A stretch of 6,682 bases of DNA from Clostridiaceae bacterium (GTDB lineage Bacteria > Bacillota > Clostridia > DSM-8532), in contig JAAYGP010000225.1 in assembly GCA_012727625.1 (NCBI GenBank), forward strand, positions 1-6,682, in the 5' to 3' direction. The translations under genes and the position numbers were made by a program. The notes under the pieces were generated by a model. It ran no database searches, was not told where the DNA came from, and saw only the letters and a list, made by a program, of their open reading frames with translations. This document shows, piece by piece, positions 1 to 6,054 of the stretch (position 1 is its first letter; each line of letters starts with the position of its first letter).

Positions 1-8
1 AGGTTTAG

Positions 9-23
9 TACAGAGACTCTGTA
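9..23. promoter_or_regulatory. 15-bp perfect palindrome just before the serine hydrolase start
   Basis: TACAGAG-A-CTCTGTA is a perfect inverted repeat (7-base arms, 1-base centre) ending 13 bases before the ATG at 37. The outer TACA/TGTA half-sites recall those of BlaI/MecI-type repressors, but the spacing between them is wider than in the known operators, so this is only a resemblance. No ribosome binding site is visible between it and the ATG. The reading frame of the next gene is open through this region, so the palindrome could instead lie inside coding sequence. Confidence 0.3.
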
Positions 24-36
24 TGAAACACAAACG

Positions 37-1155
37 ATGATTATCAGGCGTTATACCCGACCAAAACATTTTAAACTTTTACTTACCGTTAATTTAATTT
101 TATTTATATTCATTACAGGATATTTGTACATGAGGAAAATAGCGGAAAAGGAGTTGTCTTCCGGCAAACCGCAAGCTGAACAGGAGATTTATTCAACATC
201 TTCGGAAAATACGATCGGAGGGACTTTGCAGCAAGCAAACATTATGGATGTACAAACTTTATCACCTGCAGAAAACAAACCGAATAAGCCGGATGAACCA
301 AATAAGCCATACGAATCAAATGAACCAATTGGATCGGATGGGCTGAACGTGCCTAATGAAGAAATCAGATCGGATGGGTCAGACGTGCAAAATGAACCAA
401 AAGAATCGGATGGGTCAGACGCGCCAAATGAACTAAAATCCCGTCTAAGTGATTATATAGGAAAGCAACAGGGGAAATACGGCTTCTATTACATTAATCT
501 TATAACAAAAGAAGAATTTGGTTTGAATGAAAAGGACGAATTTATTGCCGCAAGCACAACAAAGCTTCCCATGAATATGCTTTTATATCGTGAAATTGAA
601 GCAGGGAGAATTGATCCGGACAGTATTCTAACTTACAGGGAAGAAAATTATGAACCGGGAACAGGTATTATTCAGAAATCTGAATTCGGAACCACTTATA
701 CGGTTCGTGAAGCAGCCAGGCTGTCCATTGTATACAGCGATAATTGCGCAATGAACATGATAATTGATCTTCTCGGGATAGATAATATAAGAAAATATAT
801 GCAGGATCTCGGGGGTACTGTTTACTATGGGGAAAATCACCGCACCTGCCCCTACGATCTGGCTGTTTATGCGGCGCGTTTGTATGAGTTTTACAGAGAA
901 TCACCAGAAATTGCGGGAATCTTAATAGAGGATTTGCAAAACACTATTTGGAATGACCGTATAAACAAATTGTTGCCAAAGGAAGTTAAGGTACCTCATA
1001 AGATAGGAAATTACCCCAAGGTTTATAATGATGTTGGCATTGTTTTTGCGTCCAGACCTTATGCCATTGCCGTTATGAGTGATAATACAGAATATGAAAC
1101 AGCATCTGATGTGATTGCAACAATATCAAAAATGATATATGATTATGTAGAATAA
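37..1155 (+). CDS. Membrane-anchored serine hydrolase, class A beta-lactamase-like fold (probably not a true beta-lactamase)
   Basis: 372-residue protein. A basic N-terminus (residues 1-13) leads into one hydrophobic segment (about 14-32), read as an uncleaved anchor that places the rest outside the membrane. Residues about 40-135 are a hydrophilic, repeat-bearing linker; 136-372 are the catalytic domain. Visible active-site motifs: S173-T-T-K176 (SxxK nucleophile), S234-D-N236 (SDN) and H321-K-I-G324 (the KTG position, reading KIG). The region between SDN and KIG is about 85 residues, shorter than in TEM-type enzymes, and the ExxLN omega-loop motif with the deacylating glutamate is not recognisable: Y263-Y-G-E-N-H runs straight into T270-C-P-Y-D-L. 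This favours a peptidoglycan DD-peptidase-like or other serine hydrolase role over antibiotic hydrolysis (inference). Start: ATG 37 is the only ATG/GTG/TTG in frame within the window, but it has no clear Shine-Dalgarno and the frame is open to base 1, so the true start may lie upstream. The next gene follows after 39 bases. Confidence 0.85.
   Translation: MIIRRYTRPKHFKLLLTVNLILFIFITGYLYMRKIAEKELSSGKPQAEQEIYSTSSENTIGGTLQQANIMDVQTLSPAENKPNKPDEPNKPYESNEPIGSDGLNVPNEEIRSDGSDVQNEPKESDGSDAPNELKSRLSDYIGKQQGKYGFYYINLITKEEFGLNEKDEFIAASTTKLPMNMLLYREIEAGRIDPDSILTYREENYEPGTGIIQKSEFGTTYTVREAARLSIVYSDNCAMNMIIDLLGIDNIRKYMQDLGGTVYYGENHRTCPYDLAVYAARLYEFYRESPEIAGILIEDLQNTIWNDRINKLLPKEVKVPHKIGNYPKVYNDVGIVFASRPYAIAVMSDNTEYETASDVIATISKMIYDYVE
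280..441 (+). repeat. In-frame hexapeptide (18-bp) repeats, expanded to three 36-bp units, in the hydrolase linker
   Basis: Codons 82-135 read as nine six-residue blocks: PNKPDE, PNKPYE, SNEPIG, then SDGLNV/PNEEIR, SDGSDV/QNEPKE, SDGSDA/PNELKS. The last six form three 12-residue (36-bp) units starting at 334, 370 and 406, each opening with TCGGATGGG. Conservation at DNA level points to recent duplication, with the 36-bp unit arising from two diverged 18-bp units. The encoded sequence is acidic, flexible and rich in Asn, Pro, Ser and Asp, which suits a spacer between the membrane anchor and the catalytic domain. Confidence 0.85.
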
Positions 1156-1194
1156 AAAAGAGGAATTATAAATCGGATAAGAAAGGCGATAGGA

Positions 1195-2898
1195 ATGAGG
1201 AATAATAAAGGTAAAGCATTTATGTTGATAGTACCGCTGATACTATTGGTTGTACTTATCATTGTTTACAGGATATATGAAAGAAACCTGCCTGAACAGA
1301 AAAACACTGAAACAACCATTCAAACAATTGCACCCACAGCAACATTGGAGCCGACGCCGGAATCAACAGCCGCTCCGACTCCGACACCTACCCCCACACC
1401 AACACCTGCCCCTGTTGCAGATAATGCCGGCAACAGTAGCGGGGATAAAGTAAAATACCAGGTGTACATAGGAACTGATCAGATAAGCAATTATAAAGGC
1501 AAAGAGCAAATAGTCTTTGGAGCACCCGAAGTATATGACATGGTGGATGGAATCACTACTTTCCGCGGTGACAATTACCGGAGCGGCGCTGCGTTCGGCA
1601 CACGAAGCGTTGTGGAGGAAAAGCTTGAAATTGTATGGTCATACGATGAGCTTACCATTGTAGATCCTCAATGGCCAGGAGTGGGTTGGACGGGACAGCC
1701 ACTAATTGTGCGCTGGCCGGAAGAAGTGCGAAAAGTAATGAACCTGAATCAGGAGTTCAAAAATAAGGATTTTGTTGAAGTGATTCAGGCTGCCCTTGAC
1801 GGGAACATATATTTTCTGGATCTGGAAACTGGAAAGCCGACAAGGCCTCATATTACAACAGGCTTTCCGATTAAAGGCTCGCCCTTTGTTGATCCCCGGG
1901 GTTATCCGCTGCTTTATAGCGGAATGGGAATAAATGAATTGAAAAGCGGCAAAACGACACCATGGAAATACAGAATTTTCAGCTTAATAGATCAAAAAGA
2001 GATTTTTTCATTACCCGGTAAAGATCCAGTCACAACAAGAACCTGGGGGGCTTTTGATTCAACAGGGCTTGTTCATGCTGAAACGGATACACTTTTCCAA
2101 TGCGGGGAAAACGGTATTCTATATAAAATTAAACTGAACACTCAGTTTGATCCTGACAAAGGCGAGATATCCATTAACCCTGAAATAGTAAAATACAAAT
2201 ACCAGAATTTATATACATCAAGGCTTGGTATTGAAGTATCCCCTGCAATATACCGGGATCTTATATATTTTGCTGACAACGGCGGCATGTTGCAATGTGT
2301 TGATATCAACACTCTCCAGCCTAAATGGGCATTCAATGTTGGTGATGACACAGACAGTACCCCTGTAATTGAAGAAACTTCTGACGGGGTTTACCTTTAC
2401 ACCGGAAATGAGGTTGACAGCCAGGGAGCTGTTGGGAAAAGCACCGTTCGCAAAATAAATGCCATTACAGGAGAGCAGATCTGGTCCCGATCCTATGAAT
2501 GTTTTAATAACAACGGCATAAACGGTGGTGTTTTATCTGCACCAACTGTTGGAACCGGAGATATAGAGGGACTTGTTATTTTCAACATAACCAGAACCGG
2601 TACTGAATGGGGTGGTAAGCTTGTTGCCCTGGACAAGAAAACCGGCCAGGAAGTCTGGACTAAAACATTAAGGCACTATGGCTGGTCTTCACCCACTGTT
2701 TTTCAATCCGATGAAGGAAAAAGCTATATGATTTTCTGCGATTCGCAGGGTAACATGTTTCTTATGGATCCAAAAACCGGAGAAACGCTGGATACAGTTT
2801 CCGTTGAAAGAAATGTTGAAGCTTCCCCCGCAATTTACAATGATATGATTGTTGTTGGTTCATATGCAAGAAAGATTTTCGGTGTAAGAGTAAAATAA
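1195..2898 (+). CDS. Membrane-anchored PQQ-like beta-propeller repeat protein
   Basis: 567-residue protein. The N-terminus (MRNNKGK) precedes a hydrophobic segment at about 8-25, probably an uncleaved signal anchor. A Pro/Thr linker (about 47-74) follows, then a propeller domain (about 105-567). Blade-like repeats with the PQQ-repeat pattern (small-residue-rich strand, D..TG...W) are seen at DLETGKP (209-215), INTLQPKW (371-378), INAITGEQIW (421-430), LDKKTGQEVW (479-488) and MDPKTGETL (524-532). Each is preceded by a strand such as SPAIY or SAPTV (349-353, 448-452, 499-502, 544-547). A TTFRGDNYRSG motif at 121-131 marks the domain start. Such propellers (as in BamB) usually act as protein-binding scaffolds, and nothing here shows a bound quinone cofactor or dehydrogenase activity. 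The start is supported by AAAGGCG at 1182-1188, a good distance before ATG 1195. It lies 39 bases after the serine hydrolase gene, so co-transcription and a shared envelope role are likely (inference). Confidence 0.85.
   Translation: MRNNKGKAFMLIVPLILLVVLIIVYRIYERNLPEQKNTETTIQTIAPTATLEPTPESTAAPTPTPTPTPTPAPVADNAGNSSGDKVKYQVYIGTDQISNYKGKEQIVFGAPEVYDMVDGITTFRGDNYRSGAAFGTRSVVEEKLEIVWSYDELTIVDPQWPGVGWTGQPLIVRWPEEVRKVMNLNQEFKNKDFVEVIQAALDGNIYFLDLETGKPTRPHITTGFPIKGSPFVDPRGYPLLYSGMGINELKSGKTTPWKYRIFSLIDQKEIFSLPGKDPVTTRTWGAFDSTGLVHAETDTLFQCGENGILYKIKLNTQFDPDKGEISINPEIVKYKYQNLYTSRLGIEVSPAIYRDLIYFADNGGMLQCVDINTLQPKWAFNVGDDTDSTPVIEETSDGVYLYTGNEVDSQGAVGKSTVRKINAITGEQIWSRSYECFNNNGINGGVLSAPTVGTGDIEGLVIFNITRTGTEWGGKLVALDKKTGQEVWTKTLRHYGWSSPTVFQSDEGKSYMIFCDSQGNMFLMDPKTGETLDTVSVERNVEASPAIYNDMIVVGSYARKIFGVRVK
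1333..1416 (+). repeat. Pro-Thr linker-coding low-complexity tract
   Basis: Codons 47-74 of the propeller gene encode a Pro/Thr/Ala-rich segment with a core of six alternating Pro-Thr pairs at residues 61-72. Such PT boxes are common linkers in secreted and surface proteins of cellulolytic clostridia and keep a domain away from the membrane. The codons of the core vary (CCG/CCA/CCT/CCC with ACT/ACA/ACC), so it is not a simple DNA microsatellite. Confidence 0.8.
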
Positions 2899-2957
2899 TT
2901 ACTCGATTATAGTTATGTCTGTTAAGAGCAGGTTAACAATTCCCGTACGCATGTAAA

Positions 2958-2994
2958 ATGAAGTGCAGCCTTGTAATTAATGGCTGCATTTCAT
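2958..2994. terminator. 13-bp hairpin between convergent genes, possible bidirectional terminator
   Basis: ATGAAGTGCAGCC (2958-2970) pairs with GGCTGCATTTCAT (2982-2994) across an 11-base loop, with one G-T position (G-U or A-C in RNA, depending on strand). It lies 60 bases after the propeller gene and 55 bases beyond the hppA stop. Read from hppA it is followed by a short T-run (TTTT overlapping the stem end, then ACATG). Read from the propeller gene it is followed by CAAAAG, not T residues. It therefore fits hppA termination better, with a weak tail either way. Confidence 0.55.
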
Positions 2995-3006
2995 CAAAAG
3001 ATTTAT

Positions 3007-3036
3007 GGAATTAACAGAAGAATAATCCCCTTTTTT
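3007..3036 (+). terminator. Weak stem plus T6 tract, possible terminator of the propeller operon
   Basis: GGAATTA (3007-3013) can pair with TAATCCC (3023-3029) at six of seven positions around a 9-base loop, and one C then T6 (3031-3036) follow. The T-run is good but the stem is AU-rich and mismatched, so termination here may be inefficient or may depend on the stronger hairpin just upstream. Confidence 0.3.
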
Positions 3037-3049
3037 ATAACTATGTTCC

Positions 3050-5239
3050 TTACAAGCCAAGCAATTTCAATAAATTGTATTGGCTGAATGTTACGACCGA
3101 TACCAAGGAAATAGTGGACATAATCTTAATCAAAATGTCCAGGGACGGGCCAACAGTGTCCTTTAACGGGTCTCCGACAGTATCGCCCACGATTGACGCG
3201 CTATGAGCATCTGACCCTTTTTCATGTCCGTCTATGGCTCCCGTTTCGATATATTTCTTTGCATTATCCCATGCACCGCCGGCGTTTCCGGTGAAAATTG
3301 CCAGCATGACTGCAGAAATGGTTGCTCCAATCAATATACCACCAACAAATAAGGGACCAAACAGAAATCCTGAAATAACAGTGAACAATATGGACATCAA
3401 AGCAGGAACCCGCATTTCTTTCAACGCGCCTTCGGTCGAAATGGCAATACATGTCTTGTAGTCAGGCAACACCTCGCCCTGAAGCAGACCTTTAATTTCC
3501 CTGAATTGTCGTCTTACTTCATCAACCATTTTTCTGGCAGCATTCGCAACAGCTTCAATGAGCATACCTGAGAAAAGGAAAGGTAGGGCAGCACCTATAA
3601 GAGCACCTGCCAAAATCAGGGGATCAAGCAAATTTAAAACAATATCCTTTGAAGCGTCGATCCATGTATACATGTATGATGACATCATGGATAAAGCGGC
3701 AAAAGCTGCAGAACCAATGGCAAAGCCCTTTCCGATGGCAGCAGTGGTATTTCCGACCGAATCGAGTTTGTCTGTTATTGAACGGACATTTTTGTCAAGT
3801 TTGCTCATTTCAGCGATACCACCGGCATTGTCCGATATAGGTCCGTATGTGTCAACGGATACGGTTGTTGCAACAAATGACAGCATTCCGAAAGCAGCAC
3901 AGGCAATACCGTACATTCCGGCAATTTTATATGAACCGAAAATTGCAAATCCAAGAACCGCAACAGGGGCCATGGTGGAAATCATACCATTTGCCATGCC
4001 TTGGGTAATGGTGAGCGCTGCGCCTTCAATGGATGAATGTGCAATCTTTCTTGTGGGTTTAAAATCATAGCTTGTATAGTATTCTGCAATCATACCTATT
4101 ACAATGCCTGCAATGATCCCGAGGGATGATGCCAACCAGGGGGACACCCGGCCTATTGCAAAACCTGCAATTTTTAATGTTTCAGAATCAAATCCATTAA
4201 ATATAAGAATGGACAGAACCAAACCAAAGACCAGCGTAATACCGGCAGAAACCCATGTAGCCATGTTTAGCTCCATATGTGGATTTTCCGATAGTTTTTT
4301 CTTTGTCAGCAAATAACCAATACCAATGACACAGGCAACAAGACCCAGTGCAGCGAATATAATCGGGAAGTACATCATATACCTGACCAGTTCGACATAT
4401 TCGGTTCCCAGAAGTGATGAATTTCTTGCCACAGCACTTTTGAATAACTCGGCAGCTAAAATTACAGCTGAAAGTATAGCGCCTACATAGCTTTCAAGCA
4501 AGTCGGAGCCAAGTCCTGCAACGTCTCCTACATTGTCACCCACATTGTCGGCAATGGTAGCAGGGTTTCTCGGGTCATCCTCCGGAATATGAGCTTCGGT
4601 TTTTCCAACCAAATCAGCACCCATGTCGGCAGCTTTTGTATAAATACCGCCTCCGACACGGTTGAACAATGCTATTATTGAGCAGCCCAGTGCATATCCG
4701 GATAAAGTGATGGAAAATGATGTTTCAAATCCCACCAGGCTTCTTGATGGAGCCAGGTTAATAACTGCATCAATTTGTTTAAACAGTATCCCGAAAACAA
4801 TGTAAACTATGAAAATTCCCAATAATGCAAATCCTGCAACACAAAGACCCATAACGGATCCGCCCTGGAAAGCAACTTTTAGTGTTTCACCGAGGCTGTT
4901 AGTTAAACGGGCTTTGTTGGTAACACGAACATTCGCATATGTAGCTATTTTCATTCCAACCCAGCCTGCGGAAGCGCTCATGACCGCTCCGATAACGAAA
5001 GCGCAGGCTGTTTGCCAGCCCAACACGACTGCAATTATAACAGCAATAACCGCTGTTATTTTTGCTATGAGCTTATACTCGTAAATTATAAATGTGTTCG
5101 CCCCCAGCCTGATTGCAGAAGCAATTTCTCTCATTTTTTCTGTGCCTTCGTCCATTTTTTTGACTTCAAAAAAACTAAATGAGGCATAACCCAGAGCTAA
5201 AAGGGCAGCGAAGATAACAATGATTAGTAGCAGATGCAT
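3050..5239 (-). CDS. hppA: Membrane-bound K+-dependent ion-pumping pyrophosphatase (Na+ and/or H+)
   Basis: 729 residues, full length for the M-PPase family (usually about 660-770), hydrophobic throughout with the expected many membrane helices. It hydrolyses PPi at the cytoplasmic face and pumps cations out. Substrate and Mg2+ motifs are intact: TKAADMGADLVGK (201-213), EDDPRNPAT (220-228), DNVGDNVGD (231-239), DTYGPISDNAGG (463-474), GNAGGAWDNAKK (651-662) and GDTVGDPLKDTVGPS (685-699). In GNTTAAIGKG (496-505), Ala500 and Gly503 stand where K+-independent enzymes carry Lys and Thr, so K+ dependence is expected. The gate glutamate is E249, three residues after D246, as in the Thermotoga Na+-PPase; the plant H+-PPase position (seven after the Asp) is G253. 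This suggests Na+ transport, though Na+,H+ dual pumps share the feature. Start ATG 5239 is fixed by AAGGAGGA six bases upstream. It reads divergently from the NfnA-like gene and convergently to the propeller gene. It probably conserves energy from biosynthetic PPi. Confidence 0.97.
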   Translation of the reverse strand: MHLLLIIVIFAALLALGYASFSFFEVKKMDEGTEKMREIASAIRLGANTFIIYEYKLIAKITAVIAVIIAVVLGWQTACAFVIGAVMSASAGWVGMKIATYANVRVTNKARLTNSLGETLKVAFQGGSVMGLCVAGFALLGIFIVYIVFGILFKQIDAVINLAPSRSLVGFETSFSITLSGYALGCSIIALFNRVGGGIYTKAADMGADLVGKTEAHIPEDDPRNPATIADNVGDNVGDVAGLGSDLLESYVGAILSAVILAAELFKSAVARNSSLLGTEYVELVRYMMYFPIIFAALGLVACVIGIGYLLTKKKLSENPHMELNMATWVSAGITLVFGLVLSILIFNGFDSETLKIAGFAIGRVSPWLASSLGIIAGIVIGMIAEYYTSYDFKPTRKIAHSSIEGAALTITQGMANGMISTMAPVAVLGFAIFGSYKIAGMYGIACAAFGMLSFVATTVSVDTYGPISDNAGGIAEMSKLDKNVRSITDKLDSVGNTTAAIGKGFAIGSAAFAALSMMSSYMYTWIDASKDIVLNLLDPLILAGALIGAALPFLFSGMLIEAVANAARKMVDEVRRQFREIKGLLQGEVLPDYKTCIAISTEGALKEMRVPALMSILFTVISGFLFGPLFVGGILIGATISAVMLAIFTGNAGGAWDNAKKYIETGAIDGHEKGSDAHSASIVGDTVGDPLKDTVGPSLDILIKIMSTISLVSVVTFSQYNLLKLLGL

Positions 5240-5245
5240 ATGCAG

Positions 5246-5253
5246 TCCTCCTT
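5246..5253 (-). promoter_or_regulatory. Strong ribosome binding site of hppA
   Basis: On the minus strand AAGGAGGA lies six bases before ATG 5239. It is an almost ideal Shine-Dalgarno sequence and settles the start codon. The quality suggests high translation, which fits a membrane energy-converting enzyme. Confidence 0.85.
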
Positions 5254-5262
5254 AAAAAATTT

Positions 5263-5292
5263 ATTATATACCTCTTATTCCAACTTTTACAA
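5263..5292 (-). promoter_or_regulatory. Candidate sigma-A promoter of hppA
   Basis: On the minus strand TTGTAA (5292-5287) and a perfect TATAAT (5268-5263) are separated by 18 bases. Transcription would start near 5256, only a few bases before the ribosome binding site, giving a very short leader of roughly 17-20 bases. The -10 is perfect and the -35 matches 4 of 6. AT-rich surroundings make chance matches common. Confidence 0.5.
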
Positions 5293-5413
5293 CAATGGAC
5301 AAAGAGTGTAAATAATTTTCAGGTCCTATATGTTCAGGGTTCCAAAATTAAAATCAGAATCCCGCGTATATGTGTTTAATAAAAGTATTATTAATATTTA
5401 AATTCAAATATAG

Positions 5414-5428
5414 TCAGACGCAGTCTGA
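5414..5428. promoter_or_regulatory. 15-bp palindrome TCAGAC-GCA-GTCTGA
   Basis: Perfect six-base arms around a three-base centre, about 120 bases upstream of the hppA -35 and far from nfnA. Its size and symmetry suit a dimeric repressor or activator site. A second, weaker dyad, TCCTG-CTTAAT-CAGGA (5438-5453), begins ten bases further on. I do not recognise either as the operator of a named regulator. Confidence 0.35.
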
Positions 5429-5501
5429 TTTTAGTCATCCTGCTTAATCAGGAATGGGTTTGAAACAATCTCTATATTAAAAACTTAATAAAAACTTGTT
5501 C

Positions 5502-5520
5502 TGTTTCATTTTGTTTCATT
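5502..5520. repeat. Tandem TGTTTCATT repeats, 10-bp period
   Basis: TGTTTCATT occurs at 5502-5510 and again at 5512-5520, one helical turn apart. The core TGTTTCA also occurs inverted, as TGAAACA, at 5461-5467. This is either a protein-binding cluster or a chance feature of AT-rich DNA. Confidence 0.4.
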
Positions 5521-5547
5521 GTAAAATCCGGTTGTGAACGATCCCAT

Positions 5548-5575
5548 GCTGCAAAGTATCAGCAAACGCTGCAAA
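5548..5575. repeat. GCTGCAAA direct repeats, 20-bp period
   Basis: GCTGCAAA is found at 5548-5555 and 5568-5575, two helical turns apart. CAGCAAA lies between them, and GCTG...CAGC (5548-5563) forms a small dyad. The spacing is what paired regulator sites would show, but the element is too short for confidence. Confidence 0.3.
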
Positions 5576-5937
5576 AATGATCAGCTTAATCAAGTTGAAA
5601 TCTTATCCCTGGACCGTTGCAAACCATAAATTATATATTCTGAATGCGAGTTCAAAAAGTATAATTTTGTTAAATTATTTTGCAAACGTCAGTGCTTCTA
5701 TAGTGCACCTTTTCAGGCAAAACATGCAATATACGCATCACAAAAAAAAGACGCTTTAATTTATAAGAATGCACCTTTTTCGTGATATTGTCAACATAAA
5801 AAAACAAAATCCCATAATTTAATCATAAAGATCGCAAAATACGCAATATATATTGGAAGAACATTCCGAAATGATGAATAGCGGGTAAGATTTTCAAAAT
5901 ACGTGGGCAAATTTGGCAGTATTCCTTTGCTTGGTAA

Positions 5938-5966
5938 TTGACAGGTCGTTTTCTGAGCTTTATATG
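5938..5966 (+). promoter_or_regulatory. Candidate promoter of the NfnA-like gene
   Basis: A perfect TTGACA -35 (5938-5943) is followed after 17 bases by TATATG (5961-5966), which matches TATAAT at 4 of 6. Transcription would begin around 5973, leaving a leader of about 80 bases before ATG 6055. Confidence 0.5.
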
Positions 5967-5974
5967 CAATTGCA
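5965..5974. promoter_or_regulatory. TGCAATTGCA palindrome overlapping -10/+1
   Basis: A perfect 10-bp palindrome covers the last bases of the candidate -10 and the predicted start point of the NfnA-like gene. A protein bound here would block polymerase, so it is placed as a repressor operator would be. It does not resemble the redox regulator Rex site (TTGTTAA dyad). Confidence 0.3.
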
Positions 5975-6054
5975 ATTAAGGCTCAAATAAAGTAAAATAA
6001 AGAGGTGTTGTTTGCAGTATATTTTAATGCTTTAGAAAGCGGGGGCGATAATAC

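Larger units (their letters stand above)
5293..5937. other. Long AT-rich intergenic region with no convincing gene
   Basis: Between the candidate promoters of the divergent hppA and nfnA genes lie about 645 bases with no supportable gene. The longest open stretch on the plus strand (5577-5759, 60 codons) has no Shine-Dalgarno and a composition typical of random AT-rich translation. No tRNA, recognised riboswitch, CRISPR array or insertion sequence was seen. The region does hold short palindromes (5414-5428, 5438-5453, 5844-5855) and small repeats (5502-5520, 5548-5575). These could be regulatory, or the whole stretch could be decayed sequence. Confidence 0.6.

Noticed and set aside
1195..2898. 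True PQQ-dependent dehydrogenase
   Set aside because: Only the propeller repeat pattern is present. No cofactor-binding or catalytic motif of quinoprotein dehydrogenases was seen, and anaerobic Firmicutes commonly use this fold as a scaffold.
3558..4070. 170-codon open frame on the plus strand inside hppA
   Set aside because: It is antisense to strongly conserved hppA coding sequence, including catalytic motifs, and its translation resembles no family I recognise.
5577..5759. 60-codon open frame in the hppA-nfnA gap
   Set aside because: No Shine-Dalgarno before the ATG, low-complexity AT-driven composition and no recognisable domain.
5844..5855. CAATATATATTG 12-bp palindrome
   Set aside because: Pure AT alternation makes such palindromes common in AT-rich DNA, and no promoter sits next to it.
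6012..6035. Seven-codon TTG-started mini-ORF after AAAGAGGTG in the nfnA leader
   Set aside because: The ribosome-site match and spacing are tempting for a leader peptide, but there is no codon bias, no attenuator pair was seen, and a frame this short arises easily by chance.
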